Assembly: GCA_031308135.1 (NCBI GenBank)
Contig: JAHLJT010000631.1
Span: 146,745,708-146,809,707 of the forward strand
Length of the DNA: 64,000 nucleotides
From: Acheta domesticus
Taxonomy: Eukaryota; Arthropoda; Insecta; Orthoptera; Gryllidae
Direction: 5' to 3'
The notes beneath the pieces were generated by a model. The model was given only the letters and a program-made list of their open reading frames with translations, did not search any database and was not told the origin of the DNA. The number at the start of each line of letters is the position of its first letter. Position 1 is the stretch's first letter. The translations under genes and the position numbers were made by a program. Below are positions 23,629 to 35,252 of the stretch, piece by piece.

Positions 23629-24346
23629 GGGCCGTATTCATAGTCGTCACTTATAGAATAAGAAAATACTTAAGCTATAAGAAGTTACTTTTGATAAGGA
23701 CATGCTTATGCACATTTGGTATTCATAGACGATACTTAACATAAGTACGACGCTAGCAGCGTCTTGTGTGGCAACAGCGCATTGGGTGGTTCACAGCCAC
23801 TTGAATCCTGGCTGAAACGTCCCATCAAGCTGGCCGTGAACTATTCTTATGCATGCGTCCGTAGACATCCGTGGGGTAACCTAACCTACACAGTTACGTA
23901 AATAGTGGTAGTAACTTAAACAATGTCTTAAATAGTGGGAAATCGGTAAACCTCAGTTAACTGTAGCTGATTTTTGCCATCAACATTTACCAAAACACGT
24001 CCTTTCGTCCGGGTAAAACGCTATCTTTTCTTAGATATTCTTGATCGTTGTGCATTTCCGGAGGGTTGTACATATCATGTAAATATAGTTGCTACGAAGT
24101 ACAATGCAGTTATAAACATTTTTATAATGTTCAAAATCGTAGTCCATTGCCATTTCTTTCACATTACGACTATTTTCAATCCACCAAGAGACGATTCACT
24201 TATAGCTATAAGTGGAAGCTGGACCTTCCTTATAGCTATAAGAAGTTTCTTATGCAAGCGGATAAGATGCCACTATGAATTGAAAAACGTTATAAGGAAC
24301 TCCTTAAGGTTTTCCTTATTATAAGTGACGGCTATGAATACCGCCC
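23629..24346. mobile_element. MITE, probably PIF/Harbinger type, about 718 bp
   Basis: The left end GGGCCGTATTCATAGTCGTC, continuing ACTTATA, and the right end (minus strand GGGCGGTATTCATAGCCGTC, ACTTATA) are inverted for about 27 bp. The trinucleotide CAA flanks both sides (23626-23628 and 24347-24349), matching the 3-bp duplication length of PIF/Harbinger, although the usual target is TWA. Internal TATAGCTATAAG palindromes recur. No coding capacity. Confidence 0.65.
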
Positions 24347-24358
24347 CAAGACTCTCAA

Positions 24359-24545
24359 ATGTCCTTGAAGCGTATAATAAAAAACATTGGTTTTATTTGT
24401 GGGAAGGAAGACAGTTACACCCATGTGAATGAAAGTGAAACAATTTTTAAAAGAGAGTACTTCCTAAGGAATTATATTAGGAAACCAAACAAACTCCAGA
24501 ACACCAAATATTGTAGTTTTTTGAATGAAACATGGCTATATTTAT
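24359..24545 (+). pseudogene. Fragment of IS630/Tc1-like transposase, catalytic region
   Basis: The 62-residue frame has LKRIIKNIGFICGK, an ESETIFKREYFLRNYIRK stretch, and ends CSFLNETWLYL. This matches the order 'LK-MGF-WK', 'ER--I---R--YLR', 'YLDETW' of the arthropod IS630/Tc1-like protein whose N-terminal HTH appears at 2885. The D of the catalytic DETW motif is N here. Sequence downstream is not coding. The frame starts a few bases after the MITE 23629-24346, which may have cut it. Confidence 0.5.
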
Positions 24546-24549
24546 GAAT

Positions 24550-25756
24550 GGTAATTTCTTATATAAATATTGTTTCAGTTTTTTGCAGCCTGTTTGTAAC
24601 CATTTGTTGGTAACATTTTCAACATTACTTGTAATTAGGTTTTGGGCAAGTGGCACCACATTTCTCTCCCTAAATCCCACATACATTTCGAAATTTTCTT
24701 TGACATACACTAATTTTAATAGTGAAAATAACCATTGTTTAACTTGAGCTTTTTCACAATCCCCATCAGCACTACAAGTGTGTGTGTTTAAGAGGGGTAA
24801 TAAATATATTAATCTTTTACTGCTTGGATGCCTTTTGGGAGTAATTTTGCATGTATTTGTAAAACTGGAGTATGTGGAACATTTAGAAGACTGGAGTATA
24901 CTGGACTGTCACTACTAGAGTATAATATGATCATCCTGATTTGAATTATTTAGCAAGTTAATGAGATGTTTTACTGTGAAATAACTGCATAAAGTGAGAG
25001 TTGTTTATGGTATTGAAGTCACAATAACTAATAGTACAAGAGTGCAATATCATTTTGCAACTTTATACACTATTTACTGTGCCATTTATATTGTCAGTGT
25101 ACTACTTTCCTGTTTCAATAAATAACTTTTGAAAAATCATAACGTTTAATTTATTACCATAACTATCCCTGTAACATGTACCACACCCCGTTTTAATAGA
25201 GAAGAAATAGGTATGTCTTTCACTGATTAGAACAGGCAACTTACTGAAGACTATTTATATTAATTATGAATTTTTTATTTTTTGAGGCATCACTAATTTT
25301 TGAAAGATAATTTAATTAAGCAGCTAAATAAAATGGATGCATTGCATTAATATTAATATCACTGGACTGTTAGAAACAATTAATTAGGTCACAAAAATGA
25401 CCATGTATATGTAAATTAATAATCTTAAATACTTGTGATATTTATTTTTTTCAACATAAATCTTTACTAAGGGATAAATCATGAATAAATTGATAACACT
25501 ACCATCTCAAAATCATTATTAACAAAAGTCAGCAGATAACTTTTAGCATAAGAACACAGATAACTTTTTTATTTTATGTTTTTCATTTGCTCTTGGCACA
25601 CTTTAACATCACACATGCTTGCACTTGCTGATAATGATAACTCTTATTTAGTTTAATTGTTCACTGAGTTAAAGTTTCTAGATGAAAATCTTGTTTAATT
25701 TTAACGAGAAATGAGACACACATTTTGTACTGTGAACTCTTCAATCGCATGAGAAG
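24550..25756. other. AT-rich sequence, no supported gene
   Basis: A minus-strand frame at 24710-24477 looks mildly coding (contains RNVVPLAQNLITSNVENVTN), but I recognise nothing in it and see no splice sites that would place it in a gene. The remainder is AT-rich with no features. Confidence 0.35.
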
Positions 25757-25883
25757 TAGGGATGTGTCGATCGCGAACGAACTAGTTCAATTGAACTATT
25801 CTTGAAAAGGAACGGTACGATACGGAACGACCATTTAGTGAACTATAGTTCATCTGTCACGGGTCATCGTTCGTAGTTCGCCG

Positions 25884-26185
25884 CACGGTGTAAGATATAT
25901 AGGTGTGTCAACTAGCCGCCTTTTGGACATAGTTTTTGAAGCCAGTTTGAGGCTAGTTCCTCGCTTATCCGTATGGTGCGCACGATCGAGTTGGGCTTTC
26001 ATGATGGCGTGTCGCAATTTAGTGGCTTCCACCAGAGGTTACAAAGCTATTAAATGGATCACCATCTTGTCCCAAAAATGCCCAAGTCGTTCCCAGCGCT
26101 TACATAGCGAGAACTGTGAGAACTAGCCTCACATTAGCTTCAGTTTTAGACCGGGAGTGAACCCACCTATATCTCTTACACCGTG
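25884..26185. mobile_element. CACGGTG-ended MITE (copy A), 302 bp
   Basis: Inverted ends CACGGTGTAAGATATATAGG and (minus strand) CACGGTGTAAGAGATATAGG bound a 302-bp internally deleted copy. Its two halves match the two ends of copy B (26263-33277). No target duplication is evident. The CACGGTG heptamer resembles Transib and RAG signal heptamers; superfamily inferred only. Confidence 0.7.
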
Positions 26186-26941
26186 ATTCACCATTCCTAG
26201 TTCGTTTAGTTCAGTTAGTTCATTTAGTTCAGTAGTTCATTTAGTTCAGTAGTTTATTTAGTCACGGTGTATAAGATATAGGTGTGTCAACTAGCCGCCT
26301 TTTGGGAAAAATTTTTGAAGCCAGTTTGAGGCTAGTTCCTCGCTTATCCGTACTGTGCGCACGATCGAATTGGGCATTGATGATGGCGTCTCGCGCATGT
26401 AGTATTTTCTGGTATTTTCGTTTCAAGAAAGGTATACCGGTCACTGAATAAACGTAATCGTAGAACCGCTGATGTAAATGGAATCTTTTAAGGCCTATTA
26501 TAAAGTCTGAAAATCATTTAAACAGTGATTTACTATTTGACATTCATGTTGCTCAACAGTCAACAGGTTTGCTCTTCGCAACAGTATATTCATTACTGCC
26601 CTCATTGAAAAACAATGTCAGTGCCAATTTTCTAGTAGAAATATTTTTTCTTTTTTGACAGATGATCTTATGAAATGAATTTTGCCTTGGTATTGATGCT
26701 TTTGTACACATTTTGCAATTAATAAATTATATGAACTAAAATAATGCATAGGTTCTATGTCACAGATGTACAATCTACATTAAGAACAAACGCTACATAT
26801 CTTTAGGGTCCTAACATGAAATTAACAAAATCAATACCTGGTCTCATTCTGATAAAGAAATTCTTCACCAACAGAGTAATTTATATGTGGAATCAGCTAT
26901 GAAATTCTCTTTTTGCAAACAACACAAGATCTCAAAACCAA

Positions 26942-27154
26942 CTACGATGAATGTAGATCCATGGACTTAAGCACAAGACACCTTTTTCCTTTTATAATAT
27001 ACAGAGCAGCGCCTCCACTACATAATTCCAGCTTGTCTGCAGCTTGTAATACATTCTCAACGTCAAACAATGTATGTAAAGCTGTACTAAAAGAGAAATT
27101 TTCATTATCAAATAAAATATTTAAATTTGAATCTTTAACAAGAATAACCCACAA
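26942..27154 (-). pseudogene. Unknown repeat-encoded C-terminal frame, copy 1
   Basis: A 70-residue frame containing ENVLQAADKLELCSGGAALY and ending KSMDLHSS aligns throughout with the frame at 38788-39012 (ENLLQAADKLELCSGGSFLH). Two copies keep this frame open while much else has decayed, which suggests that it was coding. The C-S-G-G and preceding helix are distinctive, but I cannot name the family. Confidence 0.5.
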
Positions 27155-27896
27155 AATAGAAAAGTAGTTTATTATAATTCAATTTGATTCTTTATTTCAA
27201 TATTAATAATATTCAATTTATACATATTATTTTCTGAAATAATTACAGTTTACATACTTTCTTCATTTCCTAAATATATTAATGTACATAAATGTCACAT
27301 AAGTAACTTGTATATAAATTTTACATTTATTACAGTATTATCATTATTAACATTCATTTGGCTGTACCTAAATTTCAAAATGCTGTTGGATATGTGCAAA
27401 CCATTCATTGTAAAATTGCTTTGACTATGAATTTATGAACTAGAATAATGTACTTTTTAGAAAAGCCTAGTGTCATTCTTGTAACTTTTAATGACATCTG
27501 GTGACAGGTAGAATATCTTAATTTCTGCTTATGTAGGGCTTTTCTCACCTAGAGTATTATGAGTAATGATTGTGTTATTGTCTATTTGTAGTGCTGTGGT
27601 GGCGAATAGAAGTGGGACAATGTTGTGTTTCAATTGTTAACATTAGGGTTCTGGGTGTTGATAAACATGGGAAGGCAAGAATTTTAAATGATTGAAAGTA
27701 TTTTTTATGCCAGACTCATGATCCAATTTGTGCTGTGATTGTAACAAATTGTTTTTGTAGTTGTAACATTTTTTCACCTGAAATTTACTTGCATTTTTCC
27801 ACAAACCTAGATTTTACTGTGAAAGAGTTTCCATACTGTTCCCGAAACGGTTTATACGGTATTCAGTTATCTGAATTGTATTCTCACTATTAACTT

Positions 27897-29242
27897 TGTG
27901 ATGCAACCGCCCACGTCAGATGCCGATTCTTTGGAACGGAATCGGGGGGGAGGTCACACCACAGAACGGAAGCGCCGACACACTGATGGTATGACGGTCG
28001 TTCCCATATAGCAGGGGGGACACGCGCTAAATTTATTTAAAGGGGCGCCAAGCGCGCGCCCACTTACCTGCTATTTCACTGCCGGCGTTGAGCGTCTCAG
28101 GGGTGAGTGCCCTGGGTCGCAGGATTGCATTGGTTTCTTTGTTTCAAAATAATGAAGGCTTGACTCAGAAGTTCAGTTTTTCACCGGTCAAAATGGCGGG
28201 AACATTTATTAAAAAAAAACAAACTGTTCTTGCAAACACGGAATTACTGTTTTTGGCTATCAAATAAGTGATGATGATGATGATGACTTACAAGTTGATG
28301 ATGGCGTAATGGCTACGTCACCGCGACGGGATTGCTCACCGATCGATGGACTGATGCAGTCGGACCCTCAGGAGCGCCGCTGGAGCGTTGGAACGCCAGC
28401 CTCACAATTGTCCCCCGGGATGAAGGCGCCGGCGCTCGGGATGTCGGCGGTGGATGTCAGCGCAGCAATTACGTAGCGCTGGCGCGCGTCTCAGGCCGTC
28501 ACACGCCACCTGGACCGCGTATGACGTTGGAAGCCAAAATCTGGCTGTTTGGAATAAATTCCGCGGTTGGACGAAGGCCGGGCAGGTCTCGTGATGGTCG
28601 GCTCAATGCTTGCCTCTCACCAACCGCTATTGTCGTCTTTTATCGTTGCTCTCACTAGTGATTTCTCTAAAAGCCGATATTCGGCCGCTCTCTAACTGTA
28701 ACTTTAAGTTGTTGAAAATTTCGACTGGCCTATGCTATCTCTGCTCGACCACTCTCTCTCGTGTTTTTTTTCCCTCTGCAATTCGAGCCTCTCGCTGTGT
28801 TTCTCTTTCGCACCATGCAAGGGTTATCACGTGCTTCCTGCCCAGCGTTTTCATAGGTCGGTTTGTTGAGTTCCAGAATTTTCTATGTCATTTGTAACCT
28901 GGTTGGCTAAGATGATCGCTTCCTTTCGCGGCCATTGGATGTCTTTGTTTGGCACAGAGAAGTGCGCACGTGGCCCTTCTGCTCTGACGTATGATGGGTT
29001 TATTGGACTTAGGGGATTATCTTGCTGCGTGCTAGTGCCAAGTCTATAACGCGGTTGTTCCGGGAGTCACTCATTTTGTTAGAGGCACAAAGGGGGTGGA
29101 TTTATTGTTCAGGGTGTGGAGAGGCCTACGCAGCTGTGCGGAACTGATCAGGCGAGGCGAGAGGCCGCCCGTCCTTCCGAGCTTCTGTTAATGTGGCATG
29201 ACACTGGGGTGGCGACGTGCGATGGTCAAACGACACATCGCA
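27897..29242 (+). repeat. Solo LTR, 1346 bp
   Basis: The empty site is visible in the other repeat copy (about 36415-36437), which lacks this block. Begins TGTGATGCAACC, ends ACATCGCA (TG...CA). ACTT lies on both sides (27893-27896 and 29243-29246), a 4-bp duplication typical of Ty3/gypsy. GC-rich compared with its surroundings, with a TATA-like TTTATTTAAAGG near 28031. No internal retrotransposon genes remain, so it is a solo LTR left by recombination. Confidence 0.8.
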
Positions 29243-29315
29243 ACTTCAATGAAAAACTAACAACCACTTAATTTCACTTCCATTTAGATGGCTTCAAAAA
29301 CATAAAATTAATTTC

Positions 29316-31292
29316 AAAAACCAAATATCCAAATATAGTTTAAACTATCTCGAAATGTCACTGTTTATACTATCTTCTCTGATTTGAGATAAAAATGTAA
29401 AGCTAGACAAGTTCAGGATTATTCCGAGTATTCAATAGGAATTGAATCTTCTATCGATCATGACATTAGATCATTTTGGAAATATGCTAACGCTAAAAGA
29501 AAAATATCCGGCTTACCAAATTCTATGTTCTTTCGGAATGAAACCGCGGATTCACCTCAACAAATTGTAAATTAATTCGCAACATTTTTTGAAACTGTGT
29601 ATATAAATAACGATATTCCAATTACTAGTAATTTAAATCAAGATGATAAACTGGTTGATGTCGACTTTACTGATATAACCAAACGTGATGTTTTTAATGC
29701 TATTGATAAATTGAAAACCGACACTTCTCCTGGCCCTGATGGTATACCATCTTTATTATTGAAAAATTGTAATGCGAATCTGACACCAATTCTACACTTT
29801 TTATTTATTAAATCTCTGCGAGAAGGAACCCTCCCAAAGGTGTGGAAAACCAGTTATATAACCCCGATTCACAAAAAAGAACGTTCTAATGTTGAGAATT
29901 ATAGACCCATCTCTAAACTTTGTATAATTGCTAAATTGATGGAATCCATCATAACAATAAAATTGACGCAAATTCTAAATCCAACTTTGATCGAAGAGCA
30001 ACAGGTGTTTCGTAAAGGGAGGTCTCCTGTTACTAATTTGATGACTATCCAACATTATATACTTGGAAATTTAGATATACAAAAACAAGTAGATGTAATC
30101 TATACAGACTTCTCCAAAGCCTTCGATACTGTAAACCATGTTCTTTTACTTCATGTGTTGGAAGAAACTGGTATCCATGGTACAATCTTGAAATGGTTCT
30201 ATAATTATTTAACTGGGAGAACGCAGAATGTGAAATATAAATCCTACGTTTCTAGAAATATGTATATCACGTCTGGAGTCCCACAAGTTTCCCACCTTGG
30301 CCCATTATTGTTTATTCTATTTGTTAACGATCTTAAGAAAACTCTTCTATATTCCAAATTCCTACTTTTTGCTGATGATTTGAAAATTTATAAAACTATA
30401 AATTCATTACAAGACTGCTTCGATTTACAATGTGACTTAAATACATTGTTAGATTGGTGTTCGTCAAAACGTTTGAACTTGAATTATGGAAAATGTAAAT
30501 CCTTGTCTTTTACTAAATCAAATAATCCCATTGTATTCAAGTATGAACTAGGAGATGCAATGTTAGAATCAGTCTCATACTTTAGAGATTTGGGAATTAT
30601 ATTTGATCAAAAACTGAATTTTCATCTACATATTGATGATATTATTAATAAATCAAACCAGATGTTGGGATTTGTGAGACGTATTGCATCTGAATTTAAT
30701 AATGTGCAAACCATCAAAACTTTATATCTAACTCTAGTTAGACCGATATTATTATATGGCTCACAAATATGGTCTCCCTTTTACCAGAACCATATCTCTA
30801 GACTTGAGACTGTTCAGCATACATTTTTTATTTTTGCTGCCTTTAAGCTCAATATTCCATCTCCTAGATTCAGTCACAATTATTTTGAAGTCGCAACTAG
30901 ATTGAATATCAGCTCATTACGCTCCCATAGGGATTATTTTGACGTACTTTTTCTGTATAATCTTATTAATCATGATATAGACTCTTCAGAATTATATTGT
31001 ACAATTCCTTGGGCTAATCCAGTGCGTGATTTGCGTTCTACAGATAGCATGTTATTTAATATTCCTTTTGCGAGATCAACCTTGTACTATTATGCGCCAT
31101 TATGAAAAATGTGTAGAAGTGCAAATTGTAACCATTATAACTTATTTTGTTCACCATATCAATTTAAAAAAACTTATAAAAACCTGTTACCAAATGATTT
31201 TCGATAATACTGTAATATAAATGATAATGTAAATGATATTTGATAATGGGGTGATTGCTTGTAACTATATATAATAAATAAATAAATAAATA
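29316..31292 (+). mobile_element. 5'-truncated non-LTR retrotransposon (Jockey/CR1 group)
   Basis: The other repeat copy (around 36350) shows the uninterrupted target, so this is an insertion. It ends in an AATAAATAAATAAATA tail, the usual 3' end of CR1/Jockey-type elements, and lacks the ORF1 and endonuclease regions. Target duplication not clearly readable. Confidence 0.8.
29393..31207 (+). pseudogene. LINE reverse transcriptase (ORF2), two in-frame stops
   Basis: Reverse transcriptase that primes on nicked target DNA. Reading begins at 29393; TAA at 29573-29575 interrupts it, after which a 502-codon stretch stays open. Motifs in order: DTSPGPDGIPSLLLKN; ENYRPISKL; VDVIYTDFSKAFDTVNH (motif A, catalytic Asp); SGVPQVSHLGPLLFILF (family PQG, here PQV); LLFADDLKIYK (catalytic FADD); LGIIFDQKLNF; TLVRPILLYGSQIWSP. 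TGA at 31103-31105 (probably a decayed CGA) precedes a further 34 codons in frame (KMCRSANC) to TAA at 31205-31207, the natural C-terminus. The APE endonuclease is missing. Young but inactive. Confidence 0.95.
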
Positions 31293-32422
31293 TGAAAGTC
31301 TTCATCCTTTTTAGAATCACTGCACAGAATATCACCTTCATGAATAAACCATGTTCTTACTACTTTATATCCAGAACCTCATGTCTATATTGAGATAACA
31401 TCAGTTGCCTTTTTATAATCACATCTTGGTAACAATATGTGCAAAAAATACACATTCTCTGGTTCACATTTCACAATCATATCCTATGACCTTTGAAGAA
31501 GACTAACCATTTGTTTATTCTCAAATATTTTTTCAAATATCAATAAGTTTGTCTGACACCCTTTGGATACATTCAATGAATCTTCTTCAAGAATTACAGT
31601 TGCTTCCATCAACATTTTTTCATAATTACCTTCTGAAAATGAAAAAGTTTTAAAAATATTTTTTAATTGTAAGGTGGTAAATCACATTTCATGAAATTTG
31701 TAATTTCATATAATCAGAAAAAATCAATAATTAATTATAATTAAAAAATAGAAGACAATAAACAACATACACATTCACTATATCAATAAAGTTCAGTATG
31801 AGGATTACAGTCGTCAGATATGTTTGGTGAACAGGCATGATGTTTCAGTGGCAGTATCTGTGTCTTTGCCCAAGATATCCACTAAAAGTTCAACAAAATT
31901 AAACAAGAATGAAAAATAATATGATAAACGAATAAATTCTTACATTAATTAACCTTAAAAATTACCATTTTAATTATAATAAATTCTATCTTCAGGTCTG
32001 GTCTGTAAATTATATACTCTGCAAGTAACCTTATTTATTTTTTAAATACTATTGAAAACGCATATCAAATGCATGTTTACTATTTCAAACATTCCTAGAA
32101 ACATCACATAAAAATCTGTTTGGATTATCTTTCATTTTTAGTTTTTTTGGCATGCAATTTCCACAACTTTTGCACTAATTTAGAGCAAAATGTTAAGTTA
32201 CATATTATTTGATTGCACAATGTAACTCCTGGATTTTTTCCGAATTGTTGTGTAAATACTAACTACACTATTGGTTGATTATGTCACAGTTTTGATTGTG
32301 TATGATTTTACTATGCTTGTGTATCTATTTGATTATTAACTTATAGTCTAAGGTGAATAAGTAGTATATGTACTTACCACATTTCGCGTAACATTGTCAT
32401 TGTTGAAATTCTTGACGCAATA

Positions 32423-32851
32423 CAAGGACGTCGGAAGTATGGGTCAGGGGGGTCTGAGCGACCCCCCAATCGTAGAATTGGAGGGTCGCCGACCCCCTAA
32501 AATCAAAATAAATGGCAATAAAATCTCACGTTAAGTGTCCGACTTTTCTTTTGTTTTTTCGTCATTCGAAAATATGAACGTTCTCAGAAAACACTTTACC
32601 CAAATAGACGATACGCCGCGTCCGATGTCCTATAGTTAAGAAAGAATAAAAAATTTAATAAAAAAAGGCACGATATAAAAGTGTTATTTTCTTCATGCTA
32701 AATGTGTCATCGGCTCGAACGAAAACTTTGTTGCAATATAACAAAATTCTCTGCTGAATATATTTATAAACAATTACTCTAAAAGTATAAATAGTTACTA
32801 TATAAATTATATAATTATAATTTATAATATAATTTATAATCTATATAAATT

Positions 32852-32888
<37 letters not shown>

Positions 32889-32968
32889 ATTGATTGACAG
32901 GAAGGGGTGAAGATTAAAGTGAGTCTATAATCGCCCCCCCCTATTTGAAAATACTTCCGACGTCCCTG
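32423..32968 (+). mobile_element. hAT MITE, 546 bp (copy 1)
   Basis: Ends CAAGGACGTCGGAAGTAT and (minus strand) CAGGGACGTCGGAAGTAT. Exact 8-bp duplication ACGCAATA (32415-32422 and 32969-32976). A long hairpin GGGTCGCC/CCCCCC near the left end and an AT microsatellite inside. The same element occurs inverted at 53011-53559. Non-coding. Confidence 0.9.
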
Positions 32969-33284
32969 ACGCAATATCATCATTGTCATTTAATTTTCTC
33001 CTTTTCTGGGGAAAATGTCAACCTATTTCTTTTTATATCTTGATTTTCGACTCACTAAGGAAACTTCTAAATTTACTTCATACTCCGGAATAAAGTTTTC
33101 ACTACGAAGAGATCAATCAAGTCTACTGTTCGTCGTGCTAACAATAGAAGCCAACTTGTCCCAACAAAAATGCCCAAGTCGTTCGCAGCGCTTATGTAGC
33201 GAGAGCTGTGAGAACTAGCCTCACATTAGCTTCAGTTTTGGACTGGGAGTGAACACACCTATATCTCTTACACCGTGATTTAGT

Positions 33285-34745
33285 TCTCTTAGTTCGCCGG
33301 TCATCGTTCATTAGTTCAGTAGTTCAATTAGTTCTCTCCTGTAGTTCAGCGGTCACAGTGCGCATGAGCTCACTGCGCAGGTTTCAACATGCCGTGGTCG
33401 GAATTCACGTGGCTTTGGGGATACTGGCTGTTTGTATTGTGTGTAATGTATCTTTGCGTGCTGTTTGTATTGCTGGAATTGCATTTTGATAACTTGCTGA
33501 ATATAAATGTCACTAATCTGGATTATCAAGGAAAGAATGCCTAGCATAGAGTAATAACAGCTACTTTGATTAATGATTTCCATGGAGTTATTTCTTTTAC
33601 AAGTAAGAATATTCTTTATTTATAATCCTACTTGTAAAACAGGTGTAGTGAAGTGCGCAGTTGAATGTGACAAGATATTCTATCTGTCACATTCAATGTA
33701 TTGCACATTCTGTCACATTCATTGCACATCTTTGATGTACTGCATGTATTTGCAAGTACATGAAAGTTAAAATATGAATTTTCATGTACTGACAAATAGA
33801 GTAGAATTCACTTTTCTGCTGTAAGCAACATTTTTAGGGTTGTTTAATATATGAGAAAATTGAACTAGAATGAAGCGTGTCAGATACTTATGAAAAGAAA
33901 TCATTTAATACGAGACGGGTATTCTTGTAGATGCCACCTAACTGTCCCAAAGTCACGTGACACGGGCACGAGAGAACCTATAAAAAGAAGTTACTTTTGG
34001 GGAAAGCAAAGCGTTCAGAGAATTAAATTTTTAGCACCAGCGCTAAAAGTGACATTTCATAACATAGTGACATATTCATTATATTCAGATAAAACTGTGA
34101 ATATAACAATGAAAACAAAATACGCATAAGTCTGATCGCATAAGTTACTTAATACAACGTAGATTTAATTTATGTGTTTGAATTAAAATATAATGAAACT
34201 CAGAAAGGCTGTCTACAAATAGTGTATGGCACACGCAGCAAAAGTGATTTTATTTAGTTCGTAGGATTACGTCACTCGGCTTATCGGCCTCATGTTGCAA
34301 CATTTCACGCAAAATAAAATGAAGCATTTACCACTGGTATCATAAAAATCTAATTCTATACCTCTGTCTACAATAAAGGCAGAATCTGCGCATTGTTAAC
34401 AGGGTATAACATAGGCTATATTTTATATCCATTAAAGAAGACGGTTTCTAAGACAACTGCCTTGTTACCGTGAAAAAAGTACTTCATTCATGGGAATTTA
34501 ACGAAGTATCTCTTAGTAATGCTCTCTAACCTATTGCTCTTTCTCGAGATATCAAACACTTTATTGCAAAATAAAATTACGAACTTTTCCACATACTTTT
34601 ATATTATAATTTTTATACAGATGTAGAAAAATGTTCTTATTTCGTGAGCTAAATGTGATTTTTCATGTTCTGTGTTGATTTTTTGGCCTCGACCTACGGT
34701 GTCGGCAAAAATTTCAACTTCAATGCAGAAAAAATACCTACATCC
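33285..34745. other. Remainder of hAT-ended element, no gene
   Basis: AT-rich, with repeated TAGTTC motifs at its left side, short TGTCACATTC repeats near 33690-33730, and a hairpin at about 33760-33790. No coding sequence recognised. Confidence 0.35.
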
Positions 34746-35252
34746 AGGATTGCCAGATCCCTTCTGGGAAAACCCGCCAAATAACCAAGTGGGGAAAAAA
34801 GGTAACCGGTGAATAAAGCTCGACTGACACTGCAGCTAATAATTTCAAAATAGAACGTTCACAAGAAGTTTAAAAATAAATACTCTTGTGTATAAAGCCT
34901 ACCTACTAAGCCTAGCCTTATGACTTAAATATTTGTTGAATTGCTAGAAAAAGGGGTAAAATGTATGTAAAAAAATGGGCTCTGACATTTTCATAATAGC
35001 TGCATGGTGTTCAAAACTCAAACATTTTTACATACGCCATTTCTGTCAGAAGCCATAAATACTTGTACAATTTGTGGGAAAATGCAATATTGACGATTTA
35101 GTAAGCAAAAAAAAGCATACCGCCCACAGCCCTCTCAGGATACAAAGAATTACACCCTATGGACGGAATCCCCCAAAATGAATTTTCTTACCGCAAGTCG
35201 ACGCTTGCTTTTCGCCCAATTGGCGGTATTTCGCCCAATATGGCATCCCTGT
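34746..35252. mobile_element. Possible hAT-like MITE, about 507 bp
   Basis: Left CAGGATTGCCAGATCCC and right (minus strand) CAGGGATGCCATATTGGG look like inverted termini, and both continue into an A-C-C-C-G-C-C or A-C-C-G-C-C motif. No convincing target duplication. Confidence 0.4.

Larger units (their letters stand above)
26728..31860 (-). mobile_element. Unknown gene-bearing repeat, copy 1 (minus), interrupted
   Basis: Minus-strand sequence here matches plus-strand 35437-39235 over most of its length once the LTR (27897-29242), the LINE (about 29316-31290) and the insertions in the other copy are removed. Coding-like pieces exist in both copies. One is an exon after a polypyrimidine-AG (about 31640) reading NYEKMLMEATVILEED, then LIFEKIFENKQMVSLLQ. 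The other is a terminal frame at 27154-26942. I do not recognise the protein. No terminal inverted repeat was found at its limits. Confidence 0.6.
26263..33277. mobile_element. CACGGTG-ended element (copy B) with nested insertions
   Basis: Same ends as copy A: left CACGGTGTATAAGATATAGG, right (minus strand) CACGGTGTAAGAGATATAGG. Flanks ATTTAGT (26256-26262 and 33278-33284) are an exact 7-bp repeat, though the local sequence is repetitive. It contains the minus-oriented unknown repeat (about 26728-31860), a solo LTR, a LINE and a hAT MITE. About 26425-26510 matches the inverted copy C near 42870-42946. Confidence 0.65.

Noticed and set aside
23872..23890. Telomeric-type repeat (CCTAA)n
   Set aside because: Only two adjacent units (GTAACCTAACCTACAC); not a telomeric array.
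24477..24710. Minus-strand 77-codon frame as a gene
   Set aside because: No family recognised and no convincing splice sites.
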